Shown here one piece after another: positions 30,708 through 37,237 of a stretch of 37,354 bases of DNA. The position numbers were made by a program, and so were the translations under genes. The notes beneath the pieces were generated by a model. The model saw nothing but the letters and a program-made list of their open reading frames with translations, was not told where the DNA came from and did no database searches. Origin of the DNA: Verrucomicrobiia bacterium (lineage in GTDB: Bacteria > Patescibacteriota > Saccharimonadia > Saccharimonadales > Saccharimonadaceae); the NCBI GenBank assembly GCA_035629335.1, contig DASPIB010000017.1, positions 1 to 37,354 of the forward strand, read 5' to 3'. Positions within the stretch are counted from its first letter, which is position 1. Every line of letters begins with the position of its first letter.

Positions 30708-31034
30708 TTAATCTAATAATTTATAAAGTTCTTCTTCGACGCTTGGCGACTCCGCGACTGGCTCCGGGGTCCGGTAGCGATCTTCAATGCTTTGATGCAT
30801 CGCTTGGCCCTTTGGCGCGTCGTCCGGGCAATACCATTTGGATTTACCCAGGAGCTTGATGCGCCACCAGCCGTCGTGGTCGGTGCCGGGTTTAACGAAG
30901 CCGCGCTTTCCGCAAGTCCTACATTTAACCGGCAAGCCGATTTCTAGCAGCGCGTGGTCCATTACTTCACGCGAACTTTGATCTTGTGAGTAGATGGAAT
31001 GTGTTTGACTTCGATTTTTTTCACCCTCGACCAC
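30708..31034 (-). CDS. Zinc-knuckle protein, unknown
   Basis: The 108-residue frame has CRTCG (Cys38, Cys41) and a third Cys in SKWYCPDD (about 69), with His nearby, so a zinc site is likely. The start is uncertain: GTG at 31034 has an AGAAAG site too close, while ATG at 30962 (MDHALLEIG) has a weak SD. The gene follows the promoter at 31068-31096 and is probably the first gene of an internal leftward unit. Confidence 0.6.
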   Translation of the reverse strand: MVEGEKNRSQTHSIYSQDQSSREVMDHALLEIGLPVKCRTCGKRGFVKPGTDHDGWWRIKLLGKSKWYCPDDAPKGQAMHQSIEDRYRTPEPVAESPSVEEELYKLLD

Positions 31035-31067
31035 CTTTCTGTTTAGCGTTCCTTGCTGAACCTCTTA

Positions 31068-31096
31068 AGCCTATCAAATATATTAAAATATGTCAA
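31068..31096 (-). promoter_or_regulatory. Leftward promoter TTGACA-17-TAGGCT
   Basis: The complement shows TTGACA (31096-31091) and, after 17 bases, a weaker -10 TAGGCT (31073-31068). CTATTGACATA matches the early promoter at 37073-37101. It would boost the recombination and replication half of the operon. Confidence 0.6.
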
Positions 31097-31104
31097 TAGT
31101 TTCT

Positions 31105-31545
31105 TTAGGCTTCTTTTACAACATTTTCATTGGTAATCGTGATCGTGAACTTCACACCTAGCTTTTGCATATCAGCTACGAAGCCGTTAATATCTGGGTT
31201 ATGTCTACCCTCAACGACTTCAGGGTCTAGATTCGACGGCTCGCTATTAGCCGGTTTCTTAACCCGGACGGATCCAACCACCGAATAATATATACTCCTA
31301 GGCTTGTCGCCTTCGTGCTTCATGATGACGCCATCGCGGATCATACGCTTTACGAAGGAGTGAGCATTAGCGCTGGTACTAAACTGACCTACGCGCTGTA
31401 ATTCTCCGGTCTTGATATATTCTCCGGCTGGCTTTGATTGTATGTATTCAATTATTAGCTTGCGCCGCAAATTAGTTTTCTTGGTTTTATTTAAATGATT
31501 TAGATCGTATATCTTCCCACCAAGACTAATTCTGCTTGCTTCCAT
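31105..31545 (-). CDS. Winged-helix-like DNA-binding protein, putative
   Basis: The 146-residue protein contains NLRRKLIIEYIQSKPAGEYIKTGELQRVG (about 25-53), then SANAHSFVKRMIRDGVIMKHEG (about 58-79) and RSIYYSV. This helix-turn-helix plus wing pattern is typical of winged-helix domains. A linker and a 40-residue C-terminal segment follow. Its ATG overlaps the preceding stop (TGATG). It may regulate phage transcription; it lies just upstream of the internal promoter. Confidence 0.65.
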   Translation of the reverse strand: MEASRISLGGKIYDLNHLNKTKKTNLRRKLIIEYIQSKPAGEYIKTGELQRVGQFSTSANAHSFVKRMIRDGVIMKHEGDKPRSIYYSVVGSVRVKKPANSEPSNLDPEVVEGRHNPDINGFVADMQKLGVKFTITITNENVVKEA

Positions 31546-31658
31546 CAGTCCATTACCTCTATTAGCGCTTTTAATATAACAGCAAGTTCGGCGCGCTGTA
31601 CCGGAACGTGCTGCTTTAATGGATCTTCGAGATCCTTGATTAATTCAAGGATACTCAC
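31545..31658 (-). CDS. 37-residue helical peptide
   Basis: A GTG start overlaps the stop of the zinc-ribbon gene (GTGA) and the TGA overlaps the next ATG (TGATG). The product (MSILELIKDLEDPLKQHV...) is a single amphipathic helix with a break. The precise overlaps at both ends support translation. No function is known. Confidence 0.55.
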   Translation of the reverse strand: MSILELIKDLEDPLKQHVPVQRAELAVILKALIEVMD

Positions 31659-31789
31659 TCCACAAACCCTTCACATACTATATTATCAGGGCAGTCAAGG
31701 CAGCCACTAAAAACGGTATGCCTTCGCCGGGTATGACCACAGTTTTTACACTTCTGATCTTCGTTTACTGGTTTGCCTTCCTTTTGCAT
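31655..31789 (-). CDS. 44-residue zinc-ribbon microprotein
   Basis: CKNCGH (Cys14, Cys17) and CLDC (Cys30, Cys33), plus Cys39, form a compact zinc ribbon with basic residues between the knuckles (RRRH). GGAGATAATT gives a good ribosome site before ATG 31789, and the TGA overlaps the next GTG. It probably binds nucleic acid or a host protein; this is inference. Confidence 0.65.
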   Translation of the reverse strand: MQKEGKPVNEDQKCKNCGHTRRRHTVFSGCLDCPDNIVCEGFVE

Positions 31790-31791
31790 AA

Positions 31792-31854
31792 TTATCTCCA
31801 ATCTTTATGCTTAGGTAATATCTTGCGAAGTATGCCCCGCAATAGTTTTCTCAT
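31792..31854 (-). CDS. 20-residue basic peptide
   Basis: ATG overlaps the TGA of the Pif1-like helicase gene (ATGA) and has an ideal AAGGAG site 4 bases upstream. The peptide MRKLLRGILRKILPKHKDWR is a strongly amphipathic cationic helix. It ends just before the ribosome site of the next gene. It may be a translation-coupling peptide or a membrane-active factor; it could also be incidental. Confidence 0.4.
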   Translation of the reverse strand: MRKLLRGILRKILPKHKDWR

Positions 31855-33086
31855 GCGACTCCTTTCAATTGTTTATCGAACTTAGCAATATCCTGATCCA
31901 TAGTTAGGGCCTGTTCGTTTAGGCCAGCTAAATATAGACCGTCAAGACTTCGAACGCGACTCAGGGCTACATAGCCCATGCCTGGCGTAAATGCCTGGCT
32001 CAGATCAATCAGGGCAGAATCCAGGCTCATGCCCTGGCTCTTGTGGACCGTAACGGCCCAGGCCAAGCGCAAGGGGTATTGTGAGACTTCGGCTATCACG
32101 CGGCGGCCATTGTCGCTGTAAGTCTTCCAGCTATGTTCGTGGACCGCGATGTCATCACCGTCAGTAGTGTGGACCACCGGCTGGCCATTATCTCGGAACC
32201 GGATCACCCGGCCCCGCGTACCGTTGACGAAGCCTTCATTAAAATTATTGGCGCAAAACATCACTTCGGCGCCGACTTTAAGCTCTAGCACTTCAGGCAC
32301 TAACAGGCTACGCTTCATGGCCGCAATCTTGTATTTATCGCCGCTAGTTATCATCTGGAAGCGCCGCGTCTCGCCTGGCAATTGCAATAAGCGCTGCCGA
32401 TTCAGAGCATCTACATCTACGTTGTGAGTATAGAGCCGGGTTATACGCTCATCATCAGGTGGTAGCTTGCGGCTCGCAAGGCGCTGTCTTGACTCGACCG
32501 TTAGCTTACCGGCCCGCATTTCTCTTAACACGTTAAGTAAATTATCATCAGCTCCCTGGCGGTGTTGCTCAGTTAAGTAGCAAGTCTCCAGCTCTGCGCT
32601 CTTCCAGGCGTCCGACAGATGCACATAGTCAATCCGGCTTGAGCCTTTAGTAACCGGCGGCAACTGGAATAGATCGCCTACGAATATTACTTGTAGGCCA
32701 CCGAAGGGCTTTTTGGTACGCCGAAGCCATTGGGCCACGCGATCTACCATATCGAGCCGCGAGCCATGAAGCATTGAGATCTCATCAATAATCAAAATGT
32801 CGCAAGCATTATATTTTTCAAGCAGATATGGCTTGAAGCTCATCTTATCAATTTCCCAGTCGTTAATAGTGTCGCGGATCCCCAGTCCGGACCAGCTATG
32901 GATTGTCTGGCCGTTAATATGGCTGGCGGCAATACCGGTGCTGGCTGTAATTGCTATCCGCTTGCCGGAGTTTCGCGCCCAGCGTATGAACTCGTTAAGC
33001 GTATACGTTTTACCGGCTCCCGGCTCGCCAGTCAGGAATATATTATCCCCGGCGATCATTTTGTCTATGGCTTCTTGCTGTGTCAT
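31851..33086 (-). CDS. Pif1/RecD2-like SF1 DNA helicase
   Basis: The 411-residue helicase has Walker A GEPGAGKT (20-27), ITASTGIAA (46-54), DEISML (101-106), GDLFQLPPV (137-145), and the C-terminal VTVHKSQGMS and YVALSRVRS motifs (UvrD/Pif1 type). It unwinds DNA 5'-3' and aids replication or recombination. The start ATG at 33086 overlaps the preceding TGA (TGATG) with AAAGGGGGAG upstream; a GTG one codon earlier is possible. Confidence 0.92.
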   Translation of the reverse strand: MTQQEAIDKMIAGDNIFLTGEPGAGKTYTLNEFIRWARNSGKRIAITASTGIAASHINGQTIHSWSGLGIRDTINDWEIDKMSFKPYLLEKYNACDILIIDEISMLHGSRLDMVDRVAQWLRRTKKPFGGLQVIFVGDLFQLPPVTKGSSRIDYVHLSDAWKSAELETCYLTEQHRQGADDNLLNVLREMRAGKLTVESRQRLASRKLPPDDERITRLYTHNVDVDALNRQRLLQLPGETRRFQMITSGDKYKIAAMKRSLLVPEVLELKVGAEVMFCANNFNEGFVNGTRGRVIRFRDNGQPVVHTTDGDDIAVHEHSWKTYSDNGRRVIAEVSQYPLRLAWAVTVHKSQGMSLDSALIDLSQAFTPGMGYVALSRVRSLDGLYLAGLNEQALTMDQDIAKFDKQLKGVA

Positions 33087-33385
33087 CACTCCCCCTTTGA
33101 ATTATTATCTTTTGGCCAATCACATAAATATTCTTGCCTAAATAGATCAGGGCCGTCCGGTCTGGGTGCTTTAATCTTGTCCAGCTCGGCTTGCATTTCT
33201 GGCGTCCAATCCTGATATTCTTCAAAATAAACGATCTTATGATCTATGCGCTTCTTGTTTAGCTTAAGCCAGGTTTCAGTATCAATGGCCACGAACTCAG
33301 GGTGAACATATATAAATGTTTTGCCCTCTTGCGCCCACTTCAGGCACTTAGTAAACGCCTTCCAAGTTTTGCCAGCATAATTCAT
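33086..33385 (-). CDS. 99-residue protein, unknown
   Basis: The protein has aromatic-rich helices (TWKAFTKCLKWAQEGKTF) and a strand FIYVHPEFVAIDTETWLKL. It ends in a charged segment. AAGGAAG precedes ATG, which overlaps the previous stop (ATGA), and the TGA overlaps the helicase ATG. It may be a helicase-associated protein, but no family is recognised. Confidence 0.65.
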   Translation of the reverse strand: MNYAGKTWKAFTKCLKWAQEGKTFIYVHPEFVAIDTETWLKLNKKRIDHKIVYFEEYQDWTPEMQAELDKIKAPRPDGPDLFRQEYLCDWPKDNNSKGE

Positions 33386-33573
33386 TTGACTTCCTTAAGC
33401 TGAAACTCTATTACCGTTGTCTCGATACCGGCAGTACCATCTTCAAGCCAATACTGTTTGGGGTACCAAATCCTAAAAGCATCAAGCGCGACCCACTGAA
33501 GCGAGTTCGGATTCTTGCGATAATACTTAAGAGCCGCTTGAGCTTCTTTGCCTAAATCTTGTTTACGCATCAT
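33382..33573 (-). CDS. 63-residue protein, unknown
   Basis: Two tandem ATG codons start the frame (33573 and 33570), with AAAGGGG upstream. The product is rich in Tyr, Trp and Lys (ALKYYRKNPNSLQWVALDAFRIWYPKQYWLEDG). It ends in a beta strand IETTVIEFQLKEV. It overlaps its neighbours on both sides. No function is recognised. Confidence 0.6.
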   Translation of the reverse strand: MMRKQDLGKEAQAALKYYRKNPNSLQWVALDAFRIWYPKQYWLEDGTAGIETTVIEFQLKEVK

Positions 33574-33736
33574 CTGTCCCCTTTATATCGGCTTCAACCA
33601 CCGAAACACTATTAACGCCAGTAATAACGATCCCAGTAATGCCTTTGTAGCCTTCAATTGGCGTACAGACTCGGCAACTAGGGTTATGTGTGTGAATAAC
33701 CCCGGCTTGCTCGTATAATTCTTCTACGCGCGCCAT
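33563..33736 (-). CDS. 57-residue His/Cys microprotein
   Basis: HTHNPSCRVC (His15, His17, Cys21, Cys24) gives one putative zinc site, followed by a beta-rich 'GITGIVITGVNSVSVVE' segment. Its ATG shares a base with the preceding TAA (TAATG) and its end overlaps the next gene by 11 bases. This chain of overlaps supports translation. Confidence 0.6.
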   Translation of the reverse strand: MARVEELYEQAGVIHTHNPSCRVCTPIEGYKGITGIVITGVNSVSVVEADIKGTDDA

Positions 33737-33945
33737 TATGCTACAATCCTGGCAATTGTTTTTTTGATCTCGGCTTGCAAATCTAATAGCTCGTCCAGAG
33801 ATATATAGGCTAGAGTCTCATAGCGCTGGCCTTCCTGCTTCAAGCCTTCTTGCTCGATCCACAGCTCAGCATTGCGCGTATCTGTAGCTCGATAGCTCAG
33901 TTTTATAGTGGTCGGCTTGCCGCCAAACCCTGCTTTTATAGTCAT
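33736..33945 (-). CDS. 69-residue protein, unknown
   Basis: The start ATG at 33945 overlaps the stop of the SNF2-like gene (ATGA) with GGCGGAAG upstream; an ATG five codons earlier is less likely. The product has strands (TTIKLSYRATDTRNAELWIEQ) and an amphipathic C-terminal helix (LDELLDLQAEIKKTIARIV). No family is recognised. Confidence 0.6.
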   Translation of the reverse strand: MTIKAGFGGKPTTIKLSYRATDTRNAELWIEQEGLKQEGQRYETLAYISLDELLDLQAEIKKTIARIVA

Positions 33946-35174
33946 ACTTCCGCCTTCCATAATTTATCGTTAAAATCTCGCTTTTCACGCAAGCAGCGCC
34001 AAATATCCCGATCCACCGTATTTTTGACATTGAACAGGTAATACAGGCACTTCTTGGTCTGGCCGTTCCGGTGCGTGCGGCCAATACTTTGTTCGAACTC
34101 CTGGTAAGAATATGTCGGACTGAAATATATCGTTACATTGGCCCACTGAAGGTTTAAGCCGGTACTGGCGCTCTTGTAGTGCGCGACCAGGACAGTGTTA
34201 TCTAGCTTGGCGTCGGCCGTAGGTAAAACATCATGCTCCTCGCCGTCATAGCGCATAATATGCTTGTCGGTCTTGGCCAGGGCTTTTAAGATCGCCTTGC
34301 GCTCGGATATGTAATTGTAAAATATCACTATATTGTCTGAAGTGTCGTTGACCACTGACAATAACTGGTCTAGCCGCCCATTTGTGGTTGACTGCCTAAG
34401 AACAGAGAGCAAGCGGCTAGAGTTATCCAGCAATTCATCAGTGTTAGGGTGTTTGCGGGCCACCTTACACGTTGCATAGATCTTAGCGTCCTTTTGTGGC
34501 AACGTGATATTTACGGCCATCAGGCGGCGGCTCGGTAGCTCTGCGGCCTGTTCGCGTGATAGCTTATAGGCGGTGCGCCTTAGCTGGCCCTCAAGCTGGG
34601 GAATATTGTTATAGCCAATAATTTCAGGAAAGCCCTTAAAGTCTTGGATTCGGCAATATTTATTCTTAAACTCGGTGATCCCTTTCGTAAAGCCAAACAA
34701 TTTAGAGTAGCCAGCGAAGTCAATCCAGCCGTTAGGCATTGGCGTCCCTGATAGGCCAATAAACAGGCCGCCGCTCTGCTTTATTTCAAGTATGGCCCGG
34801 CTCTGCTTGCTCTGCGGATTCTTGAGCGCGTGGCACTCGTCAGCAATAACATCATAAATAGTGCCGCCATTGCGTGCGCCAGTGAATTGCCAGTGGCGCG
34901 GCCGCTTGGTGTCTTTGTCCTTTAAGCGTAAGCTCTCGTAACTAATATAGGTGATGTCTGGCATGGCCAGGCCAAACCACCGGACGGCTTCGCTCTCCCA
35001 GTCGCCAGTTCGAATCTTTGAAGCTGGAGCCACAATCAGTAGCTTGCGGCCGGTATTCTGCCGCTCCCAGTGTGCCAGGCTCATAAGAGTTTTGCCTGTC
35101 CCCAGGTCTGCGGCCATAATGCAACTGGCCGGAAGCCGGGCTAGGTACTGCTCTTGATAGGGATATAATTGCAT
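33942..35174 (-). CDS. SNF2/SF2 helicase-translocase
   Basis: The 410-residue protein carries SF2 motifs in order: ADLGTGKT (22-29), LLIVAPAS (45-52), DECHALKN (112-119), LSGTPMPN (141-148), a helicase C domain (about 265-400) with HYKSASTGLNLQ (332-343) and QSIGRTHRNGQ (362-372). It resembles short phage SNF2-type enzymes with DECH in place of DEAH. It should translocate on dsDNA. A GGAG site lies 6 bases before ATG. Confidence 0.92.
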   Translation of the reverse strand: MQLYPYQEQYLARLPASCIMAADLGTGKTLMSLAHWERQNTGRKLLIVAPASKIRTGDWESEAVRWFGLAMPDITYISYESLRLKDKDTKRPRHWQFTGARNGGTIYDVIADECHALKNPQSKQSRAILEIKQSGGLFIGLSGTPMPNGWIDFAGYSKLFGFTKGITEFKNKYCRIQDFKGFPEIIGYNNIPQLEGQLRRTAYKLSREQAAELPSRRLMAVNITLPQKDAKIYATCKVARKHPNTDELLDNSSRLLSVLRQSTTNGRLDQLLSVVNDTSDNIVIFYNYISERKAILKALAKTDKHIMRYDGEEHDVLPTADAKLDNTVLVAHYKSASTGLNLQWANVTIYFSPTYSYQEFEQSIGRTHRNGQTKKCLYYLFNVKNTVDRDIWRCLREKRDFNDKLWKAEV

Positions 35175-35272
35175 ATCAGCTCCAAAGTTATGTTTAATAA
35201 AATACTATTGAATAGGATTGCGTCAAAGAAGATTATCCAGCCGAAGATCGCGGCCCACTTAAGCAACCTCAT
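35141..35272 (-). CDS. 43-residue hydrophobic peptide overlapping the SNF2 start
   Basis: The frame MRLLKWAAIFGWIIFFDAILFNS... has one membrane helix (about residues 6-29) and ends within the SNF2-like gene after a 34-base overlap. The SNF2 ribosome site GGAG lies inside it, so the two would be coupled. Its own SD is weak, so the call is moderate. Confidence 0.4.
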   Translation of the reverse strand: MRLLKWAAIFGWIIFFDAILFNSILLNITLELICNYIPIKSST

Positions 35273-35360
35273 GTTGACGCCTATATTTTGGTTTTAGTAT
35301 TTTTCTTTTGCGTATCTGTTGGCGCATTGGTTTGCGCGGTATGCCCTTCTCGTATGCCAT
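35259..35360 (-). CDS. 33-residue strongly basic peptide
   Basis: ATG overlaps the TGA of the lysozyme-like gene (TGATG). The product has 13 Lys/Arg in 33 residues (cluster RQQIRKRKILKPKYRRQ). It may bind nucleic acid or be a coupling peptide. It is short, so chance is possible. Confidence 0.4.
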   Translation of the reverse strand: MAYEKGIPRKPMRQQIRKRKILKPKYRRQHEVA

Positions 35361-35725
35361 CATAGCCATTGCCTATATTTCCCACTATTGTAAACCGACC
35401 ACGCGCCGTAGCCTTGGCCCTTCCAGATACGGTGAGCGCACTCGACGTTGACTTTGATGTCATGAGCGTCGCACCCCTCGCGACCTGGCAGGATCCGAAC
35501 CTGTAATACAGAAACGGAGTAGCCATAAGTCCGGCCGTCAATTTGATATGTTAAATGGCCATCACCTGTAGCGTCATAGCGGCAGCCGGATTCGGCTTGA
35601 GCTATAGCAGTCATGGTATTCACGTCCCAGTCGGGATATTTTGCCACTTCCTGCCTAACAGCTTCGCAACCTGTTACTGGTGTGGTCGGCGGATTTATTG
35701 GCGCTGGGTCAGTCGGCAGCGCCAC
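35360..35725 (-). CDS. Lysozyme-like (lytic transglycosylase-type) domain protein
   Basis: The 121-residue frame has a Pro/Thr-rich N-terminus (residues 5-17), then TMTAIAQAESGCRYDATGD (about 37-55), with Glu45 in the position of the catalytic Glu of SLT-like folds. The C-terminus is VECAHRIWKGQGYGAWSVYNSGKYRQWL, typical of small phage muralytic domains. It starts at GTG (35725) with no good SD, 6 bases after the stop of a membrane-anchored gene that lies in the +1 relative frame. It could be a fusion made by -1 slippage at GTA-AAA, or a coupled separate protein. Confidence 0.65.
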   Translation of the reverse strand: MALPTDPAPINPPTTPVTGCEAVRQEVAKYPDWDVNTMTAIAQAESGCRYDATGDGHLTYQIDGRTYGYSVSVLQVRILPGREGCDAHDIKVNVECAHRIWKGQGYGAWSVYNSGKYRQWL

Positions 35726-35730
35726 CGCCG

Positions 35731-35952
35731 TTATTTTACCGTTGGAGCCGCTTCAGCTTTTGGAGCTACAGCAGACACCGCCTTGTCAATGTCGGCCTGG
35801 TGCTGGTTTGCAAAATACATACCGGCCACGAAAGCCACGATTGAAGCTACCAGGACAGCGATCACGATATCTTTGAAGTGTTCGCCCTTGGTCTTTGCGT
35901 ACTTTTTGGCTGGCTTGCTAGGCTCGGCCTGATTAGTTTTATTGTTAGACAT
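35731..35952 (-). CDS. Single-pass membrane anchor protein
   Basis: The 73-residue protein is polar and Lys-rich at first. It then has one hydrophobic segment IVIAVLVASIVAFVAGMYFA (about 29-48) and an Ala-rich helix ending in PTVK, and stops with AAA-TAA. AAGGA precedes ATG 35952. It lies directly before the lysozyme-like domain, which continues the Pro-rich linker in the -1 frame. The pair would make a membrane-bound wall hydrolase if joined. Confidence 0.7.
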   Translation of the reverse strand: MSNNKTNQAEPSKPAKKYAKTKGEHFKDIVIAVLVASIVAFVAGMYFANQHQADIDKAVSAVAPKAEAAPTVK

Positions 35953-36035
35953 TTCTGTCCTTCCCACCGCTTAGCGGTATTTATTTTAATGGTGGATTGT
36001 CTAGTTTTAGGGCTTCACAATCATCGGCCACGATA

Positions 36036-36236
36036 TCAGTAAGGAAAGTCCCCTTCTGAAAATATGCAAGTTTCATCAACCAGATCGTCCAATTGATCGT
36101 CTGACTGCTCTTGATAGATTCGCAAATTGGTGTAACCCTCTGAGCGCCACTGTTTAATTGCTTGCTTCGCTTCGGCTTCCGTATCAAACCAATCGTCTCG
36201 ACAATCAGTAAATGCGTGGTAAGTAGTAACAATCAT
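36036..36236 (-). CDS. 66-residue acidic protein, unknown
   Basis: The start is ATG 36236, 8-11 bases after AAGG and just after the stop of the zincin gene. The product MIVTTYHAFTDCRDDWFDTEAEAKQAIKQW... has a strand, a helix with acidic residues and a C-terminal acidic tail. It looks like the small 'FDTEAEA' phage proteins that are common next to early promoters. No function is recognised. Confidence 0.65.
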   Translation of the reverse strand: MIVTTYHAFTDCRDDWFDTEAEAKQAIKQWRSEGYTNLRIYQEQSDDQLDDLVDETCIFSEGDFPY

Positions 36237-36237
36237 A

Positions 36238-36852
36238 TTATTTGCCTTCCGCTTTCGGTGTGTTAGGTTCGACTTGATCGGGTGTGAAATATACTGCCGC
36301 CGCCCGGCCGCCTTTGGCTGTTTTGCCGTCAACGTCCGTTTCATATTCATCAGCTACGAAGGTCCAAACACTGAGCTGTCCCTTTTCACCCTTCCGCACA
36401 TGATAGCCGCGTGTCAGCCATTGTTTGAAGGTCCCGCGCTCCCAGTCATCAGCCGGGCGCTTAGGCTGGACCGCGAACAGCTCAGCCATAGTCTTTTTGA
36501 CTGGCGCTGGCTTGCTATATCCGCCCTTGTGGTAACGCGAAGCGTTGCCGCCTAGTTTCGCGTTGATGTCTTTCCAGGCTTGGCCATGCCACACAGCCTT
36601 TCCGGTCTGATTATTCTGCTCTGCGATTGCGTGAGCCAATTCATGTATAAGCGTCTGTTCGACCTCATCAGGGCTGGCATTTTCAACAAAATGCTCATGC
36701 ATAACGATCTTATTAAGGCCATGCTGGTAATAGGCCAGCTTATTGCCATAAACATTATCAACGAACAGCTTTGGCGTCTCGACTTTATAGCCCTGCCGAT
36801 AGGCATAATTGACTAGATTGTCTAGCTTAATTTTCAGGTCAACGTATTGCAT
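36238..36852 (-). CDS. SprT-like zincin fused to an ArdC-like segment (first early gene)
   Basis: The 204-residue protein has a zincin core: HELAHAIAEQ (70-79) with the second His in KAVWHGQAWK (His89), typical of SprT/WLM-like zinc metalloproteases. Residues 135-195 (ERGTFKQWLTRGYHVRKGEKG...AAAVYFTPDQVEPN) resemble the ArdC N-terminal ssDNA-binding segment, but come after the protease domain, the reverse of usual ArdC. ArdC proteins block restriction. As the first gene behind the strongest leftward promoter, it is a candidate early anti-defence protein. AAAGGTG precedes ATG. Confidence 0.75.
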   Translation of the reverse strand: MQYVDLKIKLDNLVNYAYRQGYKVETPKLFVDNVYGNKLAYYQHGLNKIVMHEHFVENASPDEVEQTLIHELAHAIAEQNNQTGKAVWHGQAWKDINAKLGGNASRYHKGGYSKPAPVKKTMAELFAVQPKRPADDWERGTFKQWLTRGYHVRKGEKGQLSVWTFVADEYETDVDGKTAKGGRAAAVYFTPDQVEPNTPKAEGK

Positions 36853-36873
36853 AGTTTTTTACACCTTTACTAT

Positions 36874-36989
36874 GTGATGATCTCACGCTTGCCAAGTACG
36901 TTATTTCTAGCGTATCGGTTTGCCTTCCTGAAGCGGAAGTGTCTCATTTGGCCGCTAAGTGCTACGCTCTTTGGCAAGTGAGAGATCAC
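36874..36989 (-). ncRNA. Structured leader RNA element
   Basis: In the early mRNA leader, the arm complementary to 36971-36989 and the arm from 36874-36895 form a stem of about 18 pairs with a small bulge and internal loop. Within it AGCGTA/TACGCT (36909-36914 with 36963-36968) form an inner stem, and CTTCC/GGAAG (36924-36928 with 36935-36939) form a hairpin. AGCGG (36932-36936) can instead pair with CCGCT (36952-36956), so two structures compete. There is no ORF inside. A riboswitch, antitermination or regulatory role is possible. Confidence 0.55.
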
Positions 36990-37021
36990 CTTAATTAATA
37001 TGGGTAAGCAGTTTTTGATTC

Positions 37022-37041
37022 AATCACTTGCTCAGGTGATT
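37022..37041 (-). promoter_or_regulatory. Hairpin near the start of the early leader
   Basis: AATCAC and GTGATT (37022-37027 with 37036-37041) form a perfect 6-bp stem with an 8-base loop about 25 bases after the predicted transcription start. It has no T-tract, so it is a structural or stabilising element rather than a terminator. Confidence 0.5.
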
Positions 37042-37072
37042 CGGCCAGCGTTCCTTTGCTTGACTGAACCCC

Positions 37073-37101
37073 ATTATAGGGCATGGATTAAAGTATGTCA
37101 A
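37073..37101 (-). promoter_or_regulatory. Consensus early promoter TTGACA-17-TATAAT
   Basis: The complement has TTGACA (37101-37096), a 17-base spacer and TATAAT (37078-37073), a perfect sigma70 promoter with an A/T-rich stretch upstream. It drives the whole leftward early operon through a leader of about 210 bases before the ATG at 36852. A TGTAACA heptamer (37125-37131) lies just upstream. Confidence 0.93.
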
Positions 37102-37192
37102 TAGTTTTTTTAATGGTTTGATAGTGTAACAGGGGCGAAAATGTGCAGATTACAACGCTTTTGAGGAAATAACAGAGGTAGTTTTATTAAAT

Positions 37193-37237
37193 AATGTTAC
37201 AGCTACTTGTCAAAACTTGCAATGTAGCTGTAACATT
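37193..37237. repeat. 14-bp perfect inverted repeat at the circle junction
   Basis: The left arm AATGTTACAGCTAC (37193-37206) and the right arm GTAGCTGTAACATT (37224-37237, equal to 11-24 after closing the circle) are perfect reverse complements separated by 17 bases. Each arm contains the heptamer TGTAACA or its complement. It lies in gene-free, AT-rich DNA and could be a replication-initiator or repressor site. It is not followed by a T-tract, so it does not look like a terminator. Confidence 0.8.

Noticed and set aside
35010-35030. GTTCGAATC-like T-loop sequence suggesting a tRNA
   Set aside because: It lies inside the SNF2-like gene and has no acceptor, D or anticodon stems around it.
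35281-35541. 86-codon frame overlapping the lysozyme-like gene
   Set aside because: It is in another frame of a gene with recognisable motifs and has no start signal.
35984-36031. 16-codon GTG frame between two early genes
   Set aside because: Too short and without an SD; it is the tail of a longer shadow frame.
1-37213. Integrase, attachment site or lysogeny repressor
   Set aside because: No tyrosine or serine recombinase motif and no CI-like protein were seen; the RHH and winged-helix proteins alone do not indicate lysogeny.
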